A stretch of DNA of 64,000 bases, taken from Haloechinothrix halophila YIM 93223 (GTDB taxonomy: Bacteria; Actinomycetota; Actinomycetes; Mycobacteriales; Pseudonocardiaceae). Numbering within the stretch: the first letter of the stretch is position 1; each line of letters starts with the position of its first letter. The DNA is taken from contig NZ_KI632509.1 of assembly GCF_000504245.1 (NCBI RefSeq), positions 2,585,751 to 2,649,750 on the forward strand. The letters are read 5' to 3'. Positions 7,876-16,004 of the stretch are shown here, piece after piece. A model generated the notes under the pieces. That model saw only the letters and a program-made list of their open reading frames with translations. It did not search any database and was not told where the DNA came from. The position numbers and the translations under genes are program-made.

Positions 7876-9029
7876 TGTGGCAGCGAGCGCGGCGGGCTAC
7901 AAGTACGGCATCCCGTTCATGGTGCAGGTGCGCAGTGCCTTCGGATCTAGCGGCAGCCGGATTCCCGGTCTGGTCCGGTCCGTGCCCGCGCTGGTACGGC
8001 TTCCAGAGCTGGATCGGCGCTGGCGCGCTGAACGCCGTCTCCGCCACGCTGTTGGGGTTCGACAACCTCGTGCTCTACTTCATCCTCTTCCAGGGGCTGC
8101 AGATCGCGCTGTCGGCATTCGGCTTCAAGGGGATCAAGTGGCTGGAGAACATCGGGGCGGTGTTCATCCTTGCCGCGCTGGTCTACATGTTCGTCAGCGT
8201 GATCACCCGCTACGGTGACGAGATCACCGCCAACCTCGTCAACCTCGACGGCACCTGGGGTATGCCGTTCTGGGGCGCGACGATGCTGTTCCTCGGCATC
8301 TACGCCACGATGATGCTCAACGTCAGCGACTACTCCCGTGAGCACACGAAGGGCTCGGGGCCGGGGCTGCTCGTGACGATCTACTCGATGTCGATCCTGC
8401 CGGTGACGCTGTTCATGGGCCTCATCGGGGTGATGGTCTCCGGCGCGACCGGTGCGGTCGATCCGATCCAGGTCTTCGCCAACGCCGTCGACAACACCCC
8501 GCTGTTGGTCATCACCCTGCTGTTCATCGCGTTCGCCCAGGTGACGACCAACGTGCTGAACAACGTCGTGCCACCCACCTACGTGCTGATGGACGTCTTC
8601 AAACTCTCGTACCGGACGTCCACCATCCTTGTCGGGGTGCTCGCGGTGGGGACATTCCCGTGGCTGCTGGTGCGGGATGAGTCCGCCGCGGGGCTGCAGA
8701 TCTTCGTGCAGACCTACTCCGCGTTCCTCGGCCCGATCTTCGCCGTGATGGTGGTCGACTACTACGTCATCCGTCGCAGGCAGTTGGAGCTGGAGAAGCT
8801 CTATGACCCAGCCGGTTCCTATCGCGGCATCAACTACGCGGCCCTGATCGCGGTGGCTGTCGGTGTCCTCGTCGCGTTCTCGTTCTCAGAGGTGTCCTGG
8901 TACGCCAGCCTCATCCCGGCTGGCCTGGCCTACTACCTGCTGATGCGGAACTGGTCCGGGTGCCGTCGGTTCCTGCCCGACGAGCGACGCACGACCGTCG
9001 AGTCCAAAGAGGAGATCCCGGTCGGTTGA
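7876..9029 (+). pseudogene. NCS1-family permease, 5'-truncated and frameshifted
   Basis: Translation from 7876 gives AAGYKYGIPFMVQVRSAFG, a typical internal segment of NCS1 cytosine/allantoin/hydantoin permeases, continuing to about 7985. There the homology moves to another frame: WYGFQSWIGAGALNAV onward runs in the frame ending at 9029. So there is a frameshift near 7985-8000, and roughly the first 80-90 residues of a usual 480-500-residue protein are missing, with operator DNA directly abutting the remnant. The rest (about ten membrane segments) is intact and ends in a normal stop. The organism has probably lost this import route recently, unless the sequence is in error. Confidence 0.8.
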
Positions 9030-9045
9030 GCGTGACCACGCTGTG

Positions 9046-9093
9046 GATCATGAGGCGTTGTGGTCGTTATAGCAACCACAACGCCTCATGATC
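9046..9093. terminator. Bidirectional terminator hairpin
   Basis: A perfect 19-bp stem (arms 9046-9064 and 9075-9093, 10-nt loop) lies between the convergent permease remnant and the LuxR-type regulator. The left side, beginning GTGGATCATGAG at 9043, recurs at 23265 in another convergent gap, so this is a repeated terminator type in the genome. Confidence 0.75.
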
Positions 9094-9133
9094 GACTGAG
9101 AAGGGCCGGTGTAGCGAGCCACGCCCGACGTCG

Positions 9134-10111
9134 TCAGATCCAGCCGTTCCGGCAGGCGTACACCGCCAGCTGGAAGCGGTTCACCACGCCCGCGCGGGTG
9201 GTCAGGCTCTCCAGGTTCCGCGACAGTGTGCGGCGGCTGATACCCAGCAGTTCCGCGATCGCGTGGTCGGTGATCCCGCTGGCCAGCAGCTCGATGATCT
9301 TGCGTTCGATCGGCCGCAGCGAGGACGGCTCCTTGGTGCCAAGGTGCATCGGCAGCGCGGCCCGCCAGGAGCTCTCGAACAGCCCGATCAGCGCGTCGAG
9401 CAGGCTGGACTGCCGGATCAGCAGGCTGGAGCGGCTGATTTCCATCTCCGCGTCGGACAGCGACACCATCGCCAGCCGCCCGTCGTAGATGCTGAGCTTG
9501 ACCGGCACGTCCGGCAGCACCCGCGCCTGCTCGCCCGCTGCGATGCAGGGCTGGATGTTGTCCGCGTAGTAGTCCGGCTGGCGCACCGCCGCGCGGGCAT
9601 AGACGCACCGGTATGCCACGCCGCGCTGCAGGTTCTCCACCTCGAGGTCGTTCGGGCCGCGCTGAGTGGTGTAGGGCGGCGAGTCGAACCGCAGCACCTC
9701 CTTGGTGGCGGCCGACTCCTCCAGGTGCACCCGTTCCGCGATGTACGGGGCGGTGATCACCTCGACCAGGTCGTCCGGCGACTGCTGCCAGACCGAACGG
9801 CGGAACTGCCGGTACGCGTTGGTCGCGGCCAGTTCGGCGGCGCGCAGCTCGGACTCCCGCGCTCGCGCGAGCCGCTGCAAGCCGGTGCTCGGCTCGATGG
9901 GCGCGACGGTGTCGACGTCGGTCGTGGCGACGAGCCCCGCCTTGGTGAGACTCTCCACGGCCGCCCCGGTGTCCGCTTCGGACAGTCCGAGCGCGCCGGA
10001 TATCTCGTTGTGCGTGGCTGGACCGGTGCCGAGTAGCCACTGATACAGCCGGACATCGTCGCTGCCAAGCCCTAGCCTGCGCAGATGGATGTCCAGCTCA
10101 TCGTCTGACAT
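9134..10111 (-). CDS. TrmB-like/LuxR-type HTH transcriptional regulator
   Basis: A 325-residue regulator. The N-terminal part (about 5-60) looks like the winged helix of TrmB-type regulators (LYQWLLGTGPATHNEISGAL). The middle resembles the sugar/effector region, and the C-terminal 60 residues are a LuxR/GerE helix-turn-helix (RPIERKIIELLASGITDHAI, then LGISRRTLSRNLESL). I chose ATG 10111 (MSDDELDIHL) rather than upstream starts because AGG lies before it and the upstream residues look non-coding. It converges on the permease remnant and may regulate the racemase/permease pair. The effector is unknown. Confidence 0.82.
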   Translation of the reverse strand: MSDDELDIHLRRLGLGSDDVRLYQWLLGTGPATHNEISGALGLSEADTGAAVESLTKAGLVATTDVDTVAPIEPSTGLQRLARARESELRAAELAATNAYRQFRRSVWQQSPDDLVEVITAPYIAERVHLEESAATKEVLRFDSPPYTTQRGPNDLEVENLQRGVAYRCVYARAAVRQPDYYADNIQPCIAAGEQARVLPDVPVKLSIYDGRLAMVSLSDAEMEISRSSLLIRQSSLLDALIGLFESSWRAALPMHLGTKEPSSLRPIERKIIELLASGITDHAIAELLGISRRTLSRNLESLTTRAGVVNRFQLAVYACRNGWI

Positions 10112-10197
10112 GAAGGACCTCACCATGTTTCGCCTGCCCACAACGATGGTACGGGCAGGCGGCATGGGCCGCTGAGGCGGTACGGGGCGCGAAAAGA

Positions 10198-10224
10198 GCT
10201 CCGGCAGCTTCTGACTGTCGGAGC
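10198..10224 (-). terminator. Rho-independent terminator on the minus strand
   Basis: On the minus strand a 10-bp stem with one wobble pair (arms 10215-10224 and 10198-10207, 7-nt loop) is followed by TCTTTTC. It lies downstream of the MerR/Cys-rich peptide operon and upstream of the regulator at 10111, so it should end the first transcript. A hairpin plus T-run is unusual here, where most hairpins lack T-runs. Confidence 0.55.
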
Positions 10225-10368
10225 CCTTCTCGCTGATCCCGTGCGGGGCGAACCACGACGCCCCGGAGAGGATCACCCTCGGATCCGAGAAACTTTCTAC
10301 ATGCTTCGACTGGTCCGTAGTGTCGCACCGTTGCCAGTGGCCTCAGATCGCCACGAAGCGGTCCGCTC

Positions 10369-10440
10369 TCAGCAGCAGTCTTCGCAGCTCTCGCAGCAGT
10401 TGTCACCACCGCTGACCAGCAGATCAGTGTCGCGCATCAT
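10369..10440 (-). CDS. Cys-rich mini-peptide, 23 aa, coupled to MerR gene
   Basis: Immediately after the MerR gene, ATG ATG begins a 23-residue frame overlapping the MerR stop as ATGA. GGAAGGGAGG lies at ideal distance upstream, a stronger ribosome site than most genes here. The product ends NCCESCEDCC: five cysteines among the last nine residues with three acids, a plausible soft-metal chelating tail. Many metal-sensing MerR proteins (CadR, PbrR) carry Cys/His-rich C-terminal tails; here the tail appears as a separate coupled peptide. It could buffer metal, deliver it to the regulator, or be part of a redox switch. I know no named family for it. Confidence 0.6.
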   Translation of the reverse strand: MMRDTDLLVSGGDNCCESCEDCC

Positions 10441-10883
10441 TCGCACCTCCCTTCCGATTGGTCGTTCGAATTATCGGGTGGGCACCACTCGCCGGGGCTG
10501 ACGTCGGGGCACTGCCCACTGGGCAGCCCGGCGAGGGTCTCGACCAGTTCGGCCCGCAATGCGGTGAGCCGGGTCAACTCGTCATCGATGTCATCGATCC
10601 GCCTGCGCAGCAGCCCCTCGGCTGGTTCGCAGGGGCAGACGCCGGTGTCGCGGACGCTGAGCAGGTCGGCGATCTCGCGCAGCCGCAGCCCGAGCCGCTG
10701 GCAGCCCTGGATGAAACCGACTCGCTCCACGGTTTCGGTGGGGTAGAGGCGGTAGCCGGACGGCGTGCGCGGCGGTGGCGCGAGCAGCCCGGCGCGTTCG
10801 TAGTACCTGATCGTGTCCGGCCGGACCCCGACCTGGGTGGCCAGCTCGGCCACCCGCAGGCCCGGCGCTGTCTTCGTCGTCAC
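10437..10883 (-). CDS. MerR-family regulator, metal/thiol type
   Basis: The 148-residue protein starts at GTG 10883 (longer in-frame forms would run through the promoter). LRVAELATQVGVRPDTIRYYERAGLLAPP is the MerR winged helix region, followed by the dimerisation helix and a Cys-rich effector loop GVCPCEPAEGLLRRR, then QCPDVSPGEWCPP near the end. The CPC pair matches metal- or thiol-sensing MerR members rather than drug sensors. The promoter is a MerR-type long-spacer promoter and the message appears leaderless. The following mini-peptide is translationally coupled. No metal pump or reductase lies next to it, so its target genes may be elsewhere. Confidence 0.86.
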   Translation of the reverse strand: MTTKTAPGLRVAELATQVGVRPDTIRYYERAGLLAPPPRTPSGYRLYPTETVERVGFIQGCQRLGLRLREIADLLSVRDTGVCPCEPAEGLLRRRIDDIDDELTRLTALRAELVETLAGLPSGQCPDVSPGEWCPPDNSNDQSEGRCE

Positions 10884-10890
10884 GCCATCG

Positions 10891-10923
10891 ACGGTAAACC
10901 TTGGATCGCACTCCAAGGTCAAG
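10891..10923 (-). promoter_or_regulatory. MerR-type promoter with 20-bp spacer and dyad
   Basis: On the minus strand TTGACC is followed after 20 bp by TACCGT, a spacer longer than the optimal 17 and diagnostic of MerR-activated promoters. Inside it is the dyad ACCTTGGA-N6-TCCAAGGT, perfect over 8-bp arms. The predicted start point falls on or within a base or two of GTG 10883, so the transcript should be leaderless. The dyad is close to the CTTGGAGT/ACTCCAAG type known from NmlR/AdhR-like regulators. Confidence 0.7.
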
Positions 10924-11008
10924 CAGAACGAAGCAGGAGTATCAGACGACGTTCAGGAGCGTCCGGTACGCGTCGCCTTCGCCACAGGGCCAGGTTTATC
11001 CGAATTGG

Positions 11009-11039
11009 TTAGCCTATGCTTGCTTAGCGAAGCCTAAGC
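11009..11039 (+). promoter_or_regulatory. Candidate DtxR/IdeR-like operator
   Basis: Upstream of the adenylation-acyltransferase gene lies GCTTAG-N6-CTAAGC (11022-11039), preceded by TTAGCCTATGCTTGCTTAG. TTAG-N6-CTAA spacing equals the inner spacing of actinobacterial iron boxes, though the full 19-bp consensus is not matched. TATGCT (11015-11020) may be a -10 box. Iron control of the downstream gene is therefore only a possibility. Confidence 0.35.
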
Positions 11040-11063
11040 TGTCCAACGACGAGGTGACGCAGG

Positions 11064-13733
11064 ATGTCGGTCGACGCCGCACCCCAACGCAGGGATGTGG
11101 ACGACGGCGTCCTGGCCCCCGGAGTGCCGTTCGCCGCGAACCTCGCCCAGTACGGCGAGCGCACCGCGCTGATCGACGCGTATGGGCGGCGGCTGACGTA
11201 CCGCGAACTCGCCGACCGGGTGGCCGACATGCGCGCCTGGCTCGGGACCACGCGCAGACTGGTGCTAGTCGCGGCGGCCAATGACATCCACCCGATCGTG
11301 GCCTACCTCGCCGCGCTCGCCGACGGGCATCCCGTGCTGCTCACCAGCGCGGACGACGCCGAGTACCGCGAGGAACTGCTCGAGAGCTACGACCCGGACG
11401 TCGTCATCGATGGCGAGTTCGCCGAGCGTCGCGCGGGCACCGCGCACACCCTGCATCCCGAGCTCGCGCTGCTGCTGTCGACGTCCGGTTCCACCGGCTC
11501 GCCCAAGCTGGTGCGCCTCTCGGCGCGCAACGTGCAGGCCAACGCGGAGTCGATCGCGCGGTACCTGGAGATCGAGCCGACCGACAGGGCGATCACCTCG
11601 CTACCGATGCAGTACTGCTACGGACTGTCGGTGATCAACAGCAACCTGCTGCGCGGCGCGAGCCTGGTGCTCACCGATACCTCGGTGATCGAGCCGGAGT
11701 TCTGGACGCTGTTCCGCGAGCACGGCTGCACCAGCCTGCACGGCGTGCCCTACACGTTCGACCTGCTGGATCGCGCCGGTTTCGCGGACATGGAGCTGCC
11801 AACGCTGCGCTACGTGACACAGGCTGGTGGCAGACTCGCGCCCGAGCGGGTGCGGGAGTTCGCCCGGCTCGGTCGGCGATCCGGGTGGCGGCTGTTCGTG
11901 ATGTACGGCCAGACGGAGGCCACCGCCCGCATGGCGTACCTGCCGCCCGAGCTGGCCGAGCGTCACCCGGATGCGATCGGCGTCGCGATCCCGGACGGGG
12001 ACTTCGAGCTGGCCCCGGTCCCGGGATCCGCGGCGAGTACTGCGGTGGCCGATGGCGTGGCAGACACGACGGACCAGGGAGAACTCATCTACCGGGGCCC
12101 GAACGTCATGCTCGGCTACGCCGAATCCCCCGCGGACCTCGCCGAAGGCAGGACCGTGACAGCGCTTGCGACCGGCGACCTCGCGCGGCGCACCCCAGAC
12201 GGGCTGTACGTCGTCACCGGCCGCGCCAGCCGCTTCGTCAAGGTCTGCGGGCTGCGCATCGACCTGGACCACGTGGAGCGGCTGTGCGCAGACCGGGACA
12301 TCACCGCGCTGTGCACCGGGCACGACGACCGGCTGCTCCTCGCGGTGTCGGTCGCGGACGACGTGGGCGTGGCGGCCGAGTTGGTGACCTCCCGGCTAGG
12401 ACTACCCGCCGCGGCCGTGCGGGTGGGCGTGCTGGCCGAGACACCCCGGCTGACGTCCGGGAAGGTCGACTACGCGGCGGTTGCCGCCGCGGTGGCTGCC
12501 TCGGCGTCCGGGACAGCGGACGGTGAGGGTGCGCCCGCCGCCAGTGGGGTGCGGGAGATCTTCGCCGACGTCCTGCCGCGCTATACGCCCGACGACATCG
12601 GCGATGACGACAGCTTTGTCACCCTCGGCGGCGACTCGCTGTCCTATGTGCGCGCGTCGGTAGCGCTGGAGAAGCTGCTCGGCGAACTACCAGCGACGTG
12701 GCCGTCGATGCCGGTGGGCGAGCTGGAGCGGCTGCGGCCGCGACGCCGGGTGCTGGCCGCCCTCGAGACCAACATCCTGCTGCGCGCGGTCGCGATCGTG
12801 CTCGTCGTCGGCAGCCACGTCGGACTGTTCCATATCCTTGGCGGCGCCCATCTGCTGCTGGTGCTCGCCGGGTGGAGTTTCGCCCGGTTCTGTCTGGGAC
12901 CAGGTGTGGCGAACGGTTTTTCTGGGACAGCTGATGCCGCGACGAACCCCTCCCGCGCCATCCTCCGCAGCACCGCCCACATCGCCATCCCGAGTGTGGC
13001 GTGGCTGGCGTGGCGCGCGCTAGCCACCGACGACGTGGGCTGGGACAACGTCGTCCTGCTGAACAACTACCTCGGTATCTCATCGGCGAACGGCTACTGG
13101 TTCGTCGAAGTGCTGGTGCAGACGTTGCTGCTGCTGAGCGTGTTGTTCGCGATCCCGGCCGTGCGGCGGTTCGAGCGAAGTCAGCCGTTCCTGCTGCCGC
13201 TAGCGGTGCTGGCGGTCTCGCTGACCGGGCGGCTGTTCATCAGCGACATGGCGCACTTCTTCGAGTGGGCGCTGGCCACTCACACGATGCTGTGGTTCTT
13301 CGCGCTCGGCTGGCTCGGGTTCCGCGCCCGGACCTGGTCACAGCGGCTCGTCGTGGTGGCCGCCGCGGTGCTGACCATCTCCGGCTTCTTCGACAATGCC
13401 GTGCGCGAGGGCATCGTCCTGGTTGGTCTCGTGCTGGTGCTGTTCCTGCCCCGAGTGCGGATTCCCCGCGTGCTTCTCGCCCCGGTCGGGCTGATCGCCA
13501 GCGCGTCGCTCTACATCTACCTCACGCACTACGTCCTGCTGCCGGGTATGCTGGCCGTCGCATCACCGCTCGTGGTGACGGCGTCCGGCATCGCGCTCGG
13601 CATCGCGGTGTGGTTCGCCGTCGAGCGCGGAACTGTGATCGGGGCGCGGCTCTGGCGGAACAAGCGAACGGCCCGCCACCGCCACGGTGACGGGCCGTCC
13701 TACGAGGTGTCAGTGAGAGTGCGGCAGGGATAG
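11064..13733 (+). CDS. AMP-ligase / carrier protein / membrane acyltransferase fusion
   Basis: An 889-residue three-part protein. Residues about 20-480 are an ANL adenylation domain with P-loop LLLSTSGSTGSPKLV, YGQTEATARMAYLPPE, TGDLARRTPDGLYVV and the catalytic-lysine end TPRLTSGKVDY. About 490-545 is a carrier domain with DDSFVTLGGDSLSYV; Ser 525 would bear phosphopantetheine. From about 565 to 875 come roughly ten membrane segments resembling acyltransferase family 3, starting with Arg and a His in VVGSHVGLF. It should activate a carboxylic acid, tether it, and transfer it across or at the membrane to an acceptor. Substrate and acceptor are unknown. Its 3' end overlaps the convergent sodC-like gene by 24 bp. 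Confidence 0.85.
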   Translation: MSVDAAPQRRDVDDGVLAPGVPFAANLAQYGERTALIDAYGRRLTYRELADRVADMRAWLGTTRRLVLVAAANDIHPIVAYLAALADGHPVLLTSADDAEYREELLESYDPDVVIDGEFAERRAGTAHTLHPELALLLSTSGSTGSPKLVRLSARNVQANAESIARYLEIEPTDRAITSLPMQYCYGLSVINSNLLRGASLVLTDTSVIEPEFWTLFREHGCTSLHGVPYTFDLLDRAGFADMELPTLRYVTQAGGRLAPERVREFARLGRRSGWRLFVMYGQTEATARMAYLPPELAERHPDAIGVAIPDGDFELAPVPGSAASTAVADGVADTTDQGELIYRGPNVMLGYAESPADLAEGRTVTALATGDLARRTPDGLYVVTGRASRFVKVCGLRIDLDHVERLCADRDITALCTGHDDRLLLAVSVADDVGVAAELVTSRLGLPAAAVRVGVLAETPRLTSGKVDYAAVAAAVAASASGTADGEGAPAASGVREIFADVLPRYTPDDIGDDDSFVTLGGDSLSYVRASVALEKLLGELPATWPSMPVGELERLRPRRRVLAALETNILLRAVAIVLVVGSHVGLFHILGGAHLLLVLAGWSFARFCLGPGVANGFSGTADAATNPSRAILRSTAHIAIPSVAWLAWRALATDDVGWDNVVLLNNYLGISSANGYWFVEVLVQTLLLLSVLFAIPAVRRFERSQPFLLPLAVLAVSLTGRLFISDMAHFFEWALATHTMLWFFALGWLGFRARTWSQRLVVVAAAVLTISGFFDNAVREGIVLVGLVLVLFLPRVRIPRVLLAPVGLIASASLYIYLTHYVLLPGMLAVASPLVVTASGIALGIAVWFAVERGTVIGARLWRNKRTARHRHGDGPSYEVSVRVRQG

Positions 13734-14333
13734 GCACGCGACCCGGTCGCCCGAGACGCCGGCCTCGCCGGGTGCGGTGGACGTCTTCTGGGCGGAGTGC
13801 ACGACGACCGACCTCGGCCGGTCCCAGTCGGTGACCTCGAAGTCGACCGTGACCGTGGAGCTGCCATTACCCTCGGCGTCGGTCTCGAAGTCCAGCCAGA
13901 ACTCGTTCTCAGGGTTGACGAACTTGGGATCGGGCGTCTCCGACCCGTCCTCGGGAGCGGGCTCGTTCTGGTAGTGCCCGCCGGACGCGGCGGGGTCGGC
14001 CGCGCACTTGTCGGTGTGCGCGTGTGCGGCGTACCCGCGGTTGGGCCGCATTCCCGTGACCTCAAGCGAGAACGTCGTGCTGTTCCCGGAAGGCGCCATC
14101 TCGATGGCCATCTCGGCACCCACCGGCGCGAGCCGCGGGTTGTAGGTGAAGGCGTCCCTGGCGTTGGCAGGAGCCTGCAGCGCCGCCGCATGGCTGAGGG
14201 TGTGTCCCGCATGCGCGTCCGTCGTCTGGGTGTCCTCCACGGCGCCTGCGCCGGAGTCGCACGCGGTGGCCAGCAGGCCGGACGCGGCCACGGCCAGCAC
14301 CACCGGGATCTTGCGGTGGAATGTGATTCGCAT
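13710..14333 (-). CDS. sodC: Cu/Zn superoxide dismutase-like lipoprotein
   Basis: A 207-residue exported protein. ATG 14333 gives a lipoprotein signal ending in LLATAC, so it is probably anchored outside the membrane. SodC features follow: HAH (copper ligands) in YAAHAHTDKC, GGHYQ (bridging His), SVVVHS (fourth copper His) and a C-terminal Cys for the disulfide. The zinc loop normally containing two more His and an Asp reads NPENEFWLDF, so zinc ligands seem absent, as in zinc-less mycobacterial SodC. Copper-only dismutase is likely; a non-enzymatic copper protein is possible. A His/Asp-rich segment (DAHAGHTLSH) follows the lipobox. Confidence 0.83.
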   Translation of the reverse strand: MRITFHRKIPVVLAVAASGLLATACDSGAGAVEDTQTTDAHAGHTLSHAAALQAPANARDAFTYNPRLAPVGAEMAIEMAPSGNSTTFSLEVTGMRPNRGYAAHAHTDKCAADPAASGGHYQNEPAPEDGSETPDPKFVNPENEFWLDFETDAEGNGSSTVTVDFEVTDWDRPRSVVVHSAQKTSTAPGEAGVSGDRVACLSLPHSH

Positions 14334-14569
14334 ACCGCGAGTATTCCTCAAGAATTCGCGTCACCCGGAACCGGCCCCTGCTTTTCGACACCATTACCGA
14401 GCGGTCGAAAACCCACTGTAGAACGGCGATAATGAACGCGACAGGCAAGCTCGGAATGTTATGCCGATTGCTCAAAAATCGATTACCCGCATCGGCGGGC
14501 AACGAGGTAGCAGCGATGCACCGACGCGGTGCCAGCGCGAGGGCTGTGACCGCGCGCGACGCGGAATCG

Positions 14570-15823
14570 TTACGGCCGGATGTCGACGCCTCGCACCTGA
14601 ACCGCGCGCAGTGCCATGTCAAGAAGGAACCGTTCATCAGGATTGTCCAGTGAGCCGCCGAGCAGATTCGTGATCTGGTTCATCCGGTACCGGACGGTCT
14701 GCGGGTGGACGTCGAGGCGGGCCGCGACGTCGCTGACGCTGCCGCCCGCGTCGAGCCACGCCCGTAGCGTCTCGGACAGCCGCGTGCGTTGCCGTGAGGT
14801 GAGCCCGGCGAACGGCCGGAAGGCGCGTTCGGTCAGCTGCGCGAGGATGAACTCGTCGGCGTACATCGCGAGCGTGGGCAGATGCTCCGCGCAGTCGATG
14901 ACGCCGCTGCTGGGCAGCACACCCCTGCGGCCGAGATCGAGCGCCTTGTGCGCGCACTCCAACGACTTGACAGCTTGACTCAACGACACGCGCGGGCCGA
15001 CGGCCGCCAGGCCGCCGCGCAGCTTCCGGCGCAGGTCACCGAGGTGACGATCCGGCTCAGCGAGCACAAGGCACGGTTCGGTGCGATCGGGATCGACGAG
15101 TACGTCTGGGCCGAACGAACTGGCGTGCAGCGCGCGTTGACCCGGCCGTTGCTCGACCGCGACAAGCGCGACGGCGTCGGGCACCGTCCAGCCAGCGTCC
15201 TCGGCGAGATCCGTGATCGCCTGCGGCGAGATCGGCGGATCGGCGAGGATCATCCGCACCAGCCGCTGCCTGATCCGCTCGGCCGTGCCGTTCGCACGCG
15301 CCTGGGCTTCGGTGTGTCCGGCGATGGCGGCCGACGACAGCTCGTCGGAGTAGTGGAAGAGCGCGTCGGCAAGGGTGTTGAACGTGCTGCTCGGCACCCC
15401 GGCCGCAGCACCGGCCCGCCACAGGTGTCGCCACGCCACTCGGGTGCCGATGCGCACCGCGGTTTGCATCGAATCCATGCTGCGGCCCGCGTAAAACTCC
15501 ATTCGCCCGATTCGTCGAAACCAATCCTCATTGGTACGGCCATCGGTGCGTGGTTTGTCTTTTCCGTCAATGAGACGGCGCACGGCGCGTTCGACCGACG
15601 ACACCAGAACTTGTGTCAGCTCGTCATCGCGCGGCGCGCCATAGGCGGGCACGCCAGCGCGAATCTCCTTGACGATTTCGGTGATCATCCGCCCCGCCAC
15701 GGGCCGGACGATGACCGCGATCTGCGAGGGCGGAATCGTGGACAGGATCTCCTGTGCCGTCCCGCCCGCGCGCTCGCCGGGAACGTGCGTTGACTGGCGA
15801 TGAACGGAGGTCACGAGAGCCAC
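14570..15823 (-). CDS. PucR-family transcriptional regulator (CdaR-type)
   Basis: A 417-residue protein ending in the PucR C-terminal helix-turn-helix: LRAWLDAGGSVSDVAARLDV, then HPQTVRYRMNQITNLLG, and LDMALRA. The middle (about 160-300) corresponds to the GGDEF-like region common in this family, and the N-terminal third is an all-helical domain seen in actinomycete members. GTG 15823 is used; GTG 15814 is possible. No obvious target adjoins it. Such proteins control purine, amino-acid or secondary metabolism depending on the host, so its role stays open. Confidence 0.85.
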   Translation of the reverse strand: MALVTSVHRQSTHVPGERAGGTAQEILSTIPPSQIAVIVRPVAGRMITEIVKEIRAGVPAYGAPRDDELTQVLVSSVERAVRRLIDGKDKPRTDGRTNEDWFRRIGRMEFYAGRSMDSMQTAVRIGTRVAWRHLWRAGAAAGVPSSTFNTLADALFHYSDELSSAAIAGHTEAQARANGTAERIRQRLVRMILADPPISPQAITDLAEDAGWTVPDAVALVAVEQRPGQRALHASSFGPDVLVDPDRTEPCLVLAEPDRHLGDLRRKLRGGLAAVGPRVSLSQAVKSLECAHKALDLGRRGVLPSSGVIDCAEHLPTLAMYADEFILAQLTERAFRPFAGLTSRQRTRLSETLRAWLDAGGSVSDVAARLDVHPQTVRYRMNQITNLLGGSLDNPDERFLLDMALRAVQVRGVDIRP

Positions 15824-16004
15824 CCCAGGTGTTGAGAGTTACCAAGGCTGTACGCCGTATGGGCGACAACTTTCGTTCGGCGGGGTGATAGTAGGGATGA
15901 TCAATTGCCCAGTCAAGCAGCGCTGCGTACGCAGGGTGCGTGTGTCGTGTAGTCCAGGTGGCTGACGCCGGCGTAGGTCAGTTGGCGTGGGGGAGCGCGC
16001 CGGC

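Noticed and set aside
11009-11039. Full iron-box (IdeR/DmdR consensus)
   Set aside because: Only the inner TTAG-N6-CTAA spacing matches; kept as a weak candidate operator and not as a true iron box.
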